From Cyanobacteria bacterium UBA11153 (GTDB taxonomy: Bacteria; Cyanobacteriota; Cyanobacteriia; Cyanobacteriales; Coleofasciculaceae), in NCBI GenBank assembly GCA_003511885.1, contig DOIX01000294.1, positions 1 to 15,217 of the forward strand: a DNA stretch of 15,217 nt, given 5' to 3'. Positions within the stretch are counted from its first letter, which is position 1. Every line of letters starts with the position of its first letter. Positions 1-6,417 of the stretch are shown here, piece after piece. The position numbers were made by a program, and so were the translations under genes. The notes under the pieces are model-generated. The model saw only the letters and a list, made by a program, of their open reading frames with translations, searched no databases and had not been told where the DNA came from.

Positions 1-9
1 TTAAGTCCA

Positions 10-37
10 TTAAAATGGACTAACAATATTATTCAGT
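10..37 (+). repeat. 28-bp direct repeat, copy 1
   Basis: Matches 153-180 at 27 of 28 bases; the single difference is C for A in the stretch ACTAACAAT / ACTAAAAAT. The left edge of this copy also forms a small hairpin, AGTCCAT (4-10) pairing with ATGGACT (15-21). The two copies lie 143 bp apart and look like fragments of a dispersed non-coding element; the second copy continues into two further hairpins that the first lacks. Confidence 0.8.
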
Positions 38-152
38 TTCAATAACCTCCGGGTGGGCACTCCACACTAAGGCAATAATTAGCTTTTCAAGTTGTAAGGG
101 GGAGTGGCAACCCTAGATTAAACACTCTATTGAGATTGGTGCAATTTATGAG

Positions 153-180
153 TTAAAATGGACTAAAAATATTATTCAGT
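153..180 (+). repeat. 28-bp direct repeat, copy 2
   Basis: Second copy of the repeat at 10-37. It runs directly into the tandem hairpins at 178-227, so it probably marks one edge of the more complete copy of the element. Confidence 0.8.
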
Positions 181-227
181 CCTCTTTAGAGGACTTTAGC
201 TGTTAGACAGTGGTTTTAACCACTGTC
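178..227. repeat. Two tandem perfect hairpins
   Basis: The first hairpin pairs AGTCCTCT (178-185) with AGAGGACT (188-195) over a TT loop. The second pairs GACAGTGGTT (206-215) with AACCACTGTC (218-227) over a TT loop. Such back-to-back hairpins are typical of small palindromic repeats or insertion-sequence ends in cyanobacteria. No gene lies upstream in the window that would need a terminator here, so a mobile-element remnant is the better reading. Confidence 0.7.
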
Positions 228-361
228 GGGTGATTGCTGTCGGGTGATTGCTGTCGGGTGATTGCTATCGGGTGATTGGTGTCGGGTGATTGGTGTCGGG
301 TGATTGATGTCGGGTTATTGATGTCGGATTATTGCTGTCGGGTGATTGTTGTCGGGTGATT
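225..361 (+). repeat. 14-bp tandem array, about 9.8 copies
   Basis: The unit is GTCGGGTGATTGCT, repeated head to tail ten times from 225 to 361, the last copy incomplete. The first three copies are identical; later ones vary mainly at positions 12-14, and copies 7 and 8 also change inside the unit (GGGTTATT, GGATTATT). The array begins on the last three bases of the second hairpin arm. Fourteen is not a multiple of three, and nothing suggests the array is translated: an open frame does enter it at 332, but the downstream gene has a better start at 467. Confidence 0.95.
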
Positions 362-466
362 CCAACTACTACAAGTTATCAGTTATATTGCACTTTCCAC
401 TATCTCCAATCCAGAACCATTAACTCATTTGTTAAACTAAAGACATTATCACAACCTCCAAGCAGA

Positions 467-943
467 ATGAACACCATTACCATAACAATTTCAGACAACC
501 ATCTGCTGAAACTACAAGCAATTGCTAATCAACTTAATCTATCAATAGAAGATTTAGTTTTCATAGGAATTGACAACCTCCTCACTCAACCCGAAGCATA
601 CCAGCAAAAAGCTACCCAATATCTACTCAACAGAAATACTGAACTCGATCCAGAAATAACTAATAAATTTTATACACTTGCATCACAATGGCAAAGTGAA
701 GTTGAAGGAATATCATCTACCGCTCAAATGTCTCAACATCCAGCTTACCAAGAAATCATTAGCATGGGAACTAAAATTGTCCCATTATTGCTATCTGAAC
801 TCAAACAAAATCCCCTTTATTGGTTATCAGCATTGAGGGAAATTACAGGTGCAAATCCAATTAAACCAGAACAAAGAGGAAGAGTCAAACAGATGGCTGA
901 CGCTTGGCTAGAGTGGGGCAAAAATCAGGGTTACGCAATTTAA
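467..943 (+). CDS. Conserved cyanobacterial hypothetical protein, possible antitoxin-like
   Basis: A 158-residue protein starting at ATG 467; the frame is open from 332, but that extension runs through the 14-bp repeats and has no protein-like character. Residues 1-45 (MNTITITISDNHLLKLQAIA onward) look like a short beta strand plus helices of the kind seen in ribbon-helix-helix or antitoxin N-termini. The C-terminal half (about 85-158) is a helical module seen in many cyanobacterial small proteins, with motifs PLLLSEL, PLYWLSALREITG and AWLEWGKNQGY. The DUF7689 gene begins 4 bp after its stop, so the two are probably co-transcribed. Molecular function is unknown; an antitoxin or accessory role is inferred from size, N-terminus and neighbour only. 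No clear Shine-Dalgarno precedes the start. Confidence 0.72.
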   Translation: MNTITITISDNHLLKLQAIANQLNLSIEDLVFIGIDNLLTQPEAYQQKATQYLLNRNTELDPEITNKFYTLASQWQSEVEGISSTAQMSQHPAYQEIISMGTKIVPLLLSELKQNPLYWLSALREITGANPIKPEQRGRVKQMADAWLEWGKNQGYAI

Positions 944-947
944 TTCC

Positions 948-1166
948 ATGTATAGAAGACCAGAACTTGAGATTAAATGGCCTAACTTATCTCGCACCAA
1001 TTATCAAGTTACGAGTCCAAAAACACAAGAATATAACTGTTTCTCTTGGGCAGCAGAAGATACTGAACGTTGGTGGCAACCCATACCAGGAGATCAATTT
1101 TATTGGCCAGATGGTGTCCCTCAAGCGGATATCAATGCCTCTCTTGAATTAGCCCTTCTAATTTGA
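948..1166 (+). pseudogene. DUF7689-like protein, 3'-truncated
   Basis: Seventy-two codons beginning ATG 948. The first ~58 residues match what I recall of DUF7689: a short lead, then EYNCFSWAAEDTERWWQP and YWPDGVPQ. The family is roughly twice this length or more, and as I recall carries a conserved histidine-containing segment further on; that part is missing. After GVPQ (about 1119) the frame runs into the 3' end of the antisense VapC fragment and stops by chance at 1166. Cys31 with the lost distal His suggests a hydrolase-like fold, but that is inference. It follows the 467-943 gene by 4 bp in the same direction. I consider it a decayed gene rather than a functional short form. Confidence 0.65.
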
Positions 1167-1312
1167 TTAAGTCGTCCATAGAGTTGTTCTTCAACTGTAA
1201 CGATCGTTACAGCAACTTCTTGAGGATTAACTCCATTAACACGCTGCCTTACCAGTGGATGCCCCTGTTGAAAAAGCGAGACATGATCTGTATCAAGTAT
1301 CCAAAGACTCAC
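1121..1312 (-). pseudogene. vapC: VapC-type PIN-domain toxin, 3'-truncated
   Basis: Sixty-three codons with a GTG start at 1312. The N-terminus LWILDTDHVSLFQQGHP is the first strand and acidic pair (Asp7, Asp9) of a PIN-domain ribonuclease, and TVEEQLYGRLNQIRRAN holds the conserved Glu of the second acidic site. PIN toxins of this family are about 130-140 residues; the C-terminal half with the remaining metal-binding acidic residues is absent, so it should be catalytically dead. Its reading ends at TGA exactly where the convergent DUF7689 gene loses homology. The GTG start overlaps the TGA of the upstream 42-codon ORF (GTGA), the usual coupling of an antitoxin-toxin pair. Confidence 0.75.
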
Positions 1313-1437
1313 TTTACTTGCTCCTCGGCATCAAGTTGACGATAATAAGCTTCCATTTCCGCATCGCGTTCCCGACGAAGGGCTTCAATATCTGCCAGCA
1401 CTTCATCGAAATCGGGTACGAACCAATAACCTCCCAT
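1309..1437 (-). CDS. Small ORF upstream of vapC remnant, putative antitoxin
   Basis: A 42-codon ORF from ATG 1437 to TGA 1309, reading MGGYWFVPDFDEVLADIEAL and then a highly charged helix (RRERDAEMEAYYRQLDAEEQ). It overlaps the GTG of the PIN remnant by four bases, which in VapBC operons marks the antitoxin. It is shorter than most VapB proteins, and an upstream in-frame TAA about 50 bp before the ATG leaves little room for an extension, so it may be a 5'-truncated or an unusually short antitoxin. No Shine-Dalgarno is visible. It reads in the same direction as pepA, 66 bp after the pepA stop, so pepA read-through could transcribe it. Confidence 0.5.
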   Translation of the reverse strand: MGGYWFVPDFDEVLADIEALRRERDAEMEAYYRQLDAEEQVK

Positions 1438-1477
1438 AAAAACCAACCCAACTGGGCAATAGATAATGGATAAAAAG

Positions 1478-1505
1478 AACCATTACCCATTCCCCATTAA
1501 CCATT
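1478..1505. repeat. Heptamer tandem repeat at the pepA stop codon
   Basis: Four consecutive 7-mers on the plus strand (AACCATT, ACCCATT, CCCCATT, AACCATT), with two degenerate copies (ATCCAAC, TACCCAA, 1506-1519) continuing into the last pepA codons. The pepA stop (1504-1506) is inside the array edge. This fits the heptameric STRR class known from cyanobacteria. Confidence 0.75.
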
Positions 1506-2997
1506 ATCCAACTACCCAATTAACCAAAGTCCGCACTGGAAAACCAGTAGCACCACTATTATTATATCCATCATCCTTATCCGCCCAAACTGGTCCAGCA
1601 ATATCTAAATGTACCCAAGGGGTTTCTTTGACAAATTGCTTCAAAAATAAAGCGGCTGTAATCGAACCCCCAGCGCGAGGTCCCGTATTTTTCATATCGG
1701 CAATGGGCGACTTAATCCCATCAAAATATTTATCCTCCATGGGCATTTGCCATAATTTTTCCCCAGCTATTTCTGAGGCGGCTTTGATTTGAGATACAAG
1801 ACTATCATCAGTCCCCCACATCCCGGCAATATTATCGCCTAAAGCAATAACGCAAGCACCAGTTAAGGTGGCTAAATCTACAATCGCATCTACTCCTAAT
1901 TTTTCGGCAAATACTAAAGCATCGGCTAAAGTTAACCTGCCTTCGGCATCAGTATTATTTACTTCAATGGTTTTCCCATTAGAAGCTGTCAGAATATCTC
2001 CTGGATGTAAAGCCTTCCCGCTAATCATATTTTCTGTAGCGGCGCTGATAAAATGTACTTCTACATCTGGTTTTAAATTACCAATGGCTTTAGCTGCACC
2101 TAAAGTAGCGCCTGCACCTCCCATATCCATTTTCATTGTTTCGATACCGCTACCGACACCTTTAATATTTAAGCCGCCAGAGTCGAAAGTTAAACCTTTG
2201 CCAACTATGGCTAATTTCCGGCGAGGTGTACCTGCGGGTTTGTAGGTGAGATGAATAAATTTTGGCGGTAAATCTGAGGCTTTGGCTACGCCTAAAAATG
2301 CACCCATCCCCAATTTTTCACAGTCTTCCTGTTCTAATATTTCTAGAGACATGCCAGATTCATTGGCAATTGAGGCGGCGGTTTCGGCTAAAGTGATGGG
2401 CGTGACGGCGTTGGCAGGTGCGGCTACTAATTCTCGTGCTAAAATTACACCATCACAGATGGCTTTGGCTTTGGTAATTGCTGCGTCTTGATTTCCCAGT
2501 CCAAGTAATTCTATTGTTTCTAACTTACAGCCTTGATCTTCTGGTTCCGATTTAAAGCGATTATCGATATGTAAGGTAAGGATAATCCCTTCTGCGATCG
2601 CGCCCGCTGTCATTTCTGGGTTATCATTGGCTAGAGGCAGGCTGATGCCGAGGGTTTGGCACTTTTGTTGTTTTGCCATCCGCGCTACGGCAGCCGCACC
2701 GCGACGGATACTATCTAAGTTTAAGCGATAGCTTCGCTCGCCTTCGGCATCGCGTTTTCCCAATCCTACTATGGCAATTTTCCGAATCGGGTTATTGCCA
2801 CCGACGCGAGTTACGGCGCTACTACCTGTACTTCCTTTAAATTCTGTTTCCTCGATTAACTCTTTGAGCGTACCACCTAGTTGTTCATCTAGTTGGGCTA
2901 AATCCCCTGTTAATTCTATCTCTTCTTCAAATAAGCCTATTGCTAAGGCATCGCCACTCCAGTTTAACCGTACCGTGTCTGTTGTTCTTATTTCCAT
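1504..2997 (-). CDS. pepA: Leucyl aminopeptidase (M17, cytosol aminopeptidase)
   Basis: A 497-residue M17 aminopeptidase, close to the family's usual ~500. It removes N-terminal residues, preferably Leu, from peptides in the cytoplasm and works as a hexamer with two metal ions per subunit. The N-terminal regulatory domain occupies about residues 1-165 and the catalytic domain about 170-497. Visible catalytic and metal residues are Lys267 and Asp272 in [11 protein letters not shown], Lys279, Asp291 in MKMDMGG, and Asp350/Glu352/Arg354 in the signature [11 protein letters not shown] 2997 fits the family N-terminus; only a weak purine tract precedes it. It is monocistronic or followed at 66 bp by the vapC remnant. 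Its last codons merge into a 7-bp repeat array, so the extreme C-terminus (NWVVG) may be repeat-derived. No missing key residue. Confidence 0.97.
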   Translation of the reverse strand: MEIRTTDTVRLNWSGDALAIGLFEEEIELTGDLAQLDEQLGGTLKELIEETEFKGSTGSSAVTRVGGNNPIRKIAIVGLGKRDAEGERSYRLNLDSIRRGAAAVARMAKQQKCQTLGISLPLANDNPEMTAGAIAEGIILTLHIDNRFKSEPEDQGCKLETIELLGLGNQDAAITKAKAICDGVILARELVAAPANAVTPITLAETAASIANESGMSLEILEQEDCEKLGMGAFLGVAKASDLPPKFIHLTYKPAGTPRRKLAIVGKGLTFDSGGLNIKGVGSGIETMKMDMGGAGATLGAAKAIGNLKPDVEVHFISAATENMISGKALHPGDILTASNGKTIEVNNTDAEGRLTLADALVFAEKLGVDAIVDLATLTGACVIALGDNIAGMWGTDDSLVSQIKAASEIAGEKLWQMPMEDKYFDGIKSPIADMKNTGPRAGGSITAALFLKQFVKETPWVHLDIAGPVWADKDDGYNNSGATGFPVRTLVNWVVG

Positions 2998-3177
2998 GCT
3001 TTCTGTTGTTACTCAATATGCTGCTACCAGTATTACATTAAGATTTGGAAAATGGGGGAGTGGCAGCCGATGAGGGGGTAAAAGGGGGATGGCAAGGAAT
3101 AATATAATAGAGGATGAGGTATCGGATGGGATTGTGTAATTTGACTAAAGTTATGTTTGATGGCTAATTCATGAAAA

Positions 3178-3417
3178 TTGACGATTATTGGTAAAGGAGG
3201 AAGCGAAATCGTACACAAGTTTTCTGGGCTAAAAGTCTCTGATATCCTCAAAAGCAAAAAAGGTAGTATTAAACAAGCACAACTTCCACCAGATTCACCA
3301 AGCTGGGAAGAATTTAGTAAAATGACATGGGAGCAAATTGAACAGGGAGTAACAGAAAATATTCCTGGTTTTAGAGTTGTCCGCAAATTATTGAGCGATA
3401 GGAGATTTGATAGATGA
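3178..3417 (+). CDS. Small protein resembling an orphan polymorphic-toxin C-terminal tip
   Basis: Seventy-nine codons from TTG 3178 to TGA 3417. The sequence begins TIIGKGGSEIVHKFSG and continues with a charged core, SPSWEEFSKMTWEQIEQG, and ends FRVVRKLLSDRRFDR. In my recollection this type of segment occurs at the C-termini of Rhs/YD-repeat polymorphic toxins and as free-standing small genes in cyanobacteria; I cannot name the family with certainty. An in-frame TGA lies just before the TTG. ATG 3171 is out of frame by one base: dropping one A from the run AAAA (3174-3177) would give MKLTIIGKGG. It overlaps the next gene as ATGA, which argues for coupled translation. Toxin activity is inferred, not shown. 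Confidence 0.6.
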   Translation: MTIIGKGGSEIVHKFSGLKVSDILKSKKGSIKQAQLPPDSPSWEEFSKMTWEQIEQGVTENIPGFRVVRKLLSDRRFDR

Positions 3418-3680
3418 AAAGTGATGGTTTTGCCAAATTACTTGAATTCTTACAAAAGTTAGAACAACAGGAAATAAATTATACTTTAGCTCATCATCGC
3501 GATGAGGCAATGATGGTAACCGTGGCTGTACCGGGAGAAAGATGGGAGGTGGAATTCTTTAGTGATGGTTCGGTAGAATTAGAGAAATTTATTAGTAATG
3601 GAGAAATTAGTGGAGAAAATGAGCTTAGTGGATTATTCTCTCGTTTTGCGGAAGCGGAATCTTTGGTGATAGCCGGATAA
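3414..3680 (+). CDS. Small acidic protein, putative immunity protein
   Basis: Eighty-eight residues, ATG 3414 to TAA 3680. AGGAG at 3400-3404 sits nine bases before the ATG, a good ribosome-binding site, and the ATG overlaps the preceding stop (ATGA). Sequence hallmarks are YTLAHHRDEAMMVTVAVPGE and RWEVEFFSDGSVELEKFIS, a strongly acidic beta-rich fold that I associate with immunity proteins encoded next to Rhs-type toxin tips. The frequent Glu/Asp would suit binding a basic nuclease partner, matching the basic C-terminus of the upstream product. No signal peptide or membrane segment, so it is cytoplasmic. The pairing is visible; the immunity role is inference. Confidence 0.65.
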   Translation: MKSDGFAKLLEFLQKLEQQEINYTLAHHRDEAMMVTVAVPGERWEVEFFSDGSVELEKFISNGEISGENELSGLFSRFAEAESLVIAG

Positions 3681-4018
3681 TTTTATTGGCAAAATTTTTA
3701 ATGGTTAATTGGTAGTTGTAAATCTGGCGAGGGGAGCATCCCGTGAGGGAAGAAATGCAGGTTGTATTCTGCCTCCCCCCTTTCACAAGGCAGGGCTGGG
3801 GGGGTGAAAAGGCAAAAACAACTATCTTTGCCTTCATTGGGATACTCTCTCTGCCTAGTTTTTGGCTTTACCATTAGCAATTAGCAATTAACTATGCCTG
3901 TGGATAATCCTTGCCTCCTCTAAAGCAGATAGCCAAAAATTTACCATCCCTCTCAAATAATAGAACCATTCCCTAGTCAAAATCGTCAACATAGAATAAA
4001 TCGGTATTGGAAACAAAG
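3681..4018. other. Intergenic region, decayed repeat, no gene seen
   Basis: No convincing gene. Around 3770-3815 there is an imperfect inverted pair, a run of Cs followed by CTTTCACAAGG, then GGGGGGGTGAAAAGG, of a kind dispersed between cyanobacterial genes. Closer to slt a possible -10 box TAGAAT lies at 3992-3997, but I see no matching -35 box. Confidence 0.45.
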
Positions 4019-6190
4019 ATGGAAAAACCAAAAAACTACAACATTCTCGGTGCAGTAGGGATAGGGCTAATGGTATCTGGTTTACTAGCTGGAGGTATTG
4101 TAGCAGCTAGTATGAGCGGTCATCTAGATAAATGGCTGGGGAAGGAAAAAGCCGAAAATCTACTTAGCCCGAGCAAAGAAGATGCCCAATCCACCGTTTT
4201 ACCTCTCGTATCTCAATCTCCTCAAGAGAGATTATCTCAATTAGAAGCTATCGCGTCTGGCAATAAATCTCAAGACCAATATCGCGCCCGTTATCTGTTA
4301 GCCGCTGACTTAATTGCACAAAAACAAGGACAAGCAGCCTTAAAATGGTTGGCAGGATTAGAAACAGACTATCCCATTTTGGCATCTCACATTTTACTGA
4401 AACGCGCCCAAGCTTATACATCCATAGGCGATAAAGCCAAAGCCCAAGCAACTTGGCAAGAAATATTGGCAAAATATCCCAACGATACCGTAGCAGCCCA
4501 TGCACTCTATAATTTAAGTAGTGCCAATCCCGAAAATGGGGATAACGCCATAGCTAAATTCCCCGCTCATCCCGCTACTGGGGCTATTATTAAAGAACGT
4601 CTCCAAAAAAATCCCAACCAATTACCATTACTCCTCATCGTAGCCAAACATAATCCCGATAGTCTCGAAACAGGCGCTATTCGCAATACCCTCGTCGAAA
4701 AATACGCCTCCCAACTCAAACCAGAAGATTGGGATGCCATTGCCTGGGGTTATTGGCAAACCATGAATTATGCCGAAGCAGCCAAAGCTTACAGCAAAGC
4801 AACTCCTTCTCCCTTACAGGCTTATCGCGTTGGGCGAGGTTATCATTTAAAAGGAAAACGAGATGAAGCCAAACTCGGATATCAACAATTAATCAAAACA
4901 TTTCCCGATGCCAAAGAAACCGGATTAGGCTTGCGACGGTTAGCTAGTCTTTCTCCATCCGAAGAAGCCATTACCTATTTAGATAAAGTAATTAGCAAAT
5001 TTCCCGATGAAGCCGCTGCCGCTTTAATCGCCAAAGCCGATATTTTAGAAAGTTTAGGTAGTGCTACTTCTGCAACTCAAGCCCGTCAATCAGTATTAAC
5101 TCAATATCCTAAATCCGATGCTACCGCCGAATATCGGTGGAAAGTAGCCCAGAATTACGCTAAACAAGGAAAACTTGCCGAAGCATGGCAATGGGCACAA
5201 CCAATTACTACCGAAAATCCCGATAGTGCCTTAGCAGCAGAAGCCGGATTTTGGGTAGGGCGATGGGCAATCCAATTAGGGCGAGAAGGAGATGGGAAAA
5301 AAGCATTTGAATATATCTTAACCAAATACCCATCCTCATTTTATGCCTGGAGGTCTGCCCAAAAACTAGGCTTACCCGTAGGAGACTATACCACACTGCG
5401 AAACCTGACACCAGAAATAGTCAAACCACCCCTCAGATTTATTCCACCCGCAGGCTCCGATACCTTAAAAGAGTTATATCAACTAGGGCAAAATTATGAT
5501 ACCTGGGCATTGTGGCAAGTAGAATTTACCAACAGATTCAATCCCACTGTAGCAGAACAATTTACCGATGGCTTAATTCGCCAAGAAATTGGGGAAACCT
5601 TACGAGGAATTAACCAAATCTGGAATCTCAGTCAGCGAGACAAACCCGAAGAAAAACAACAATGGCAAGCCTTGCGTCGGGAACCAGGTTATTGGTATGG
5701 TTTATTTCCCTTGCCTTATATTGAATCAGTGATACAATTCTCTCAACAACGACAACTTAATCCCTGTTTAGTGATGGGATTAATCCGTCAAGAGTCGCGA
5801 TTTGAGCGCAAAATTGAATCTTCAGCCGGGGCTTTAGGTTTAATGCAGGTAATGCCAGCAACAGGTAAATGGGTAGCAGAGAAAATTCAACTCAAAGACT
5901 ATAAACTAACCAATCCCAGCGATAATATTAACCTGGGTACTTGGTATCTAGCCCATACCCATGAAGAGTATAACAATAATACCTTATTAGCTGTTGCTAG
6001 TTATAATGCTGGGCCTGGAAATGTGTCAAGTTGGATTAGTAAATATGGATTTAGCGATGCGGATGGATTTATCGAGAAAATACCTTTTGCGGAAACGAAA
6101 GGCTATGTGGAATCTGTATTGGAAAATTATTGGAATTATCTCCGATTGTACAATCCAGAAATTAATCAAGCTTTAAGTAAGTATAGCTAG
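4019..6190 (+). CDS. slt: Soluble lytic murein transglycosylase (GH23) with TPR-like domain
   Basis: A 723-residue enzyme that cleaves the MurNAc-GlcNAc bond of peptidoglycan with formation of 1,6-anhydromuramic acid, acting in the periplasm. Residues 7-30 form one hydrophobic segment (LGAVGIGLMVSGLLAGGIVA), a signal anchor or uncleaved signal. About 45-550 is an alpha-superhelical region of TPR-like repeats, as in Slt70. The catalytic domain is at the C-terminus: Glu592 in IRQESRF, then GLMQVMPAT (607-615), NINLGTWYL, and SYNAGPGNV (from 661), the standard GH23 motifs. ATG 4019 is preferred over an in-frame TTG at 4007 that would add four residues. It appears monocistronic. Its TAG stop falls inside a 7-bp repeat array. 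No key residue is missing. Confidence 0.95.
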   Translation: MEKPKNYNILGAVGIGLMVSGLLAGGIVAASMSGHLDKWLGKEKAENLLSPSKEDAQSTVLPLVSQSPQERLSQLEAIASGNKSQDQYRARYLLAADLIAQKQGQAALKWLAGLETDYPILASHILLKRAQAYTSIGDKAKAQATWQEILAKYPNDTVAAHALYNLSSANPENGDNAIAKFPAHPATGAIIKERLQKNPNQLPLLLIVAKHNPDSLETGAIRNTLVEKYASQLKPEDWDAIAWGYWQTMNYAEAAKAYSKATPSPLQAYRVGRGYHLKGKRDEAKLGYQQLIKTFPDAKETGLGLRRLASLSPSEEAITYLDKVISKFPDEAAAALIAKADILESLGSATSATQARQSVLTQYPKSDATAEYRWKVAQNYAKQGKLAEAWQWAQPITTENPDSALAAEAGFWVGRWAIQLGREGDGKKAFEYILTKYPSSFYAWRSAQKLGLPVGDYTTLRNLTPEIVKPPLRFIPPAGSDTLKELYQLGQNYDTWALWQVEFTNRFNPTVAEQFTDGLIRQEIGETLRGINQIWNLSQRDKPEEKQQWQALRREPGYWYGLFPLPYIESVIQFSQQRQLNPCLVMGLIRQESRFERKIESSAGALGLMQVMPATGKWVAEKIQLKDYKLTNPSDNINLGTWYLAHTHEEYNNNTLLAVASYNAGPGNVSSWISKYGFSDADGFIEKIPFAETKGYVESVLENYWNYLRLYNPEINQALSKYS

Positions 6191-6214
6191 GGGCTAGGGG
6201 CTAGGGGCTAGGGG
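6187..6214 (+). repeat. Heptamer tandem repeat CTAGGGG x4 at the slt stop
   Basis: Four exact copies of CTAGGGG plus a partial fifth (CTGG). The slt stop codon TAG (6188-6190) is bases 2-4 of the first copy. It is a heptameric STRR of the cyanobacterial type. Confidence 0.9.
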
Positions 6215-6255
6215 CTGGAGCAGAAAACTGTCAAATCAATGGTTTGAGGAATTTA

Positions 6256-6289
6256 GAACATCTTAACCGCCCTGGTGGTTAAGATGTTC
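6256..6289. terminator. 13-bp hairpin between convergent slt and M3 peptidase genes
   Basis: GAACATCTTAACC (6256-6268) pairs perfectly with GGTTAAGATGTTC (6277-6289) over an 8-base loop. It lies between two convergent genes, where a bidirectional terminator would be expected. There is no uninterrupted T run on either side (ACATTTTGATT on plus), so termination is likely but not proven; a palindromic repeat is the alternative. Confidence 0.55.
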
Positions 6290-6354
6290 CACATTTTGAT
6301 TACCCATAGTATTGATAGTGGACAATGGAAAATTGACAGCAGGGTAATCTGAGT

Positions 6355-6417
6355 AACTGTCAACTATCAACTGTCAACTATCAACTATCAACTGTCAACT
6401 ATCAACTATCAACTATC
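6355..6417. repeat. Heptamer tandem repeat AACTRTC x9 at the M3 peptidase stop
   Basis: Nine contiguous 7-mers, AACTGTC or AACTATC, in the order GAGAAGAAA at the variable base. The M3 peptidase TGA (6418-6416) overlaps the last copy. The same unit, in the same orientation relative to its gene, follows priA at 14059. Confidence 0.95.

Noticed and set aside
332..466. In-frame 5' extension of the 467-943 gene starting inside the 14-bp array
   Set aside because: The extra 45 residues derive from repeat sequence and an AT-rich leader, and protein-like character begins only at ATG 467.
904..1152. Alternative plus-strand ORF overlapping the DUF7689 remnant
   Set aside because: It overlaps two better frames, and the recognisable DUF7689 motifs are in the 948 frame.
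3194..3200. Perfect Shine-Dalgarno-like AAGGAGG inside the toxin-tip-like ORF
   Set aside because: No ATG, GTG or TTG lies at a suitable distance; the bases are Lys-Gly-Gly codons of the protein. An in-frame ATC at 3208 would be an extremely rare start.
6187..6417. CRISPR-like array among the short repeats after slt and the M3 peptidase
   Set aside because: The repeats are contiguous 7-mers without spacers; no 24-40 bp repeat with unique spacers is present anywhere in the window.
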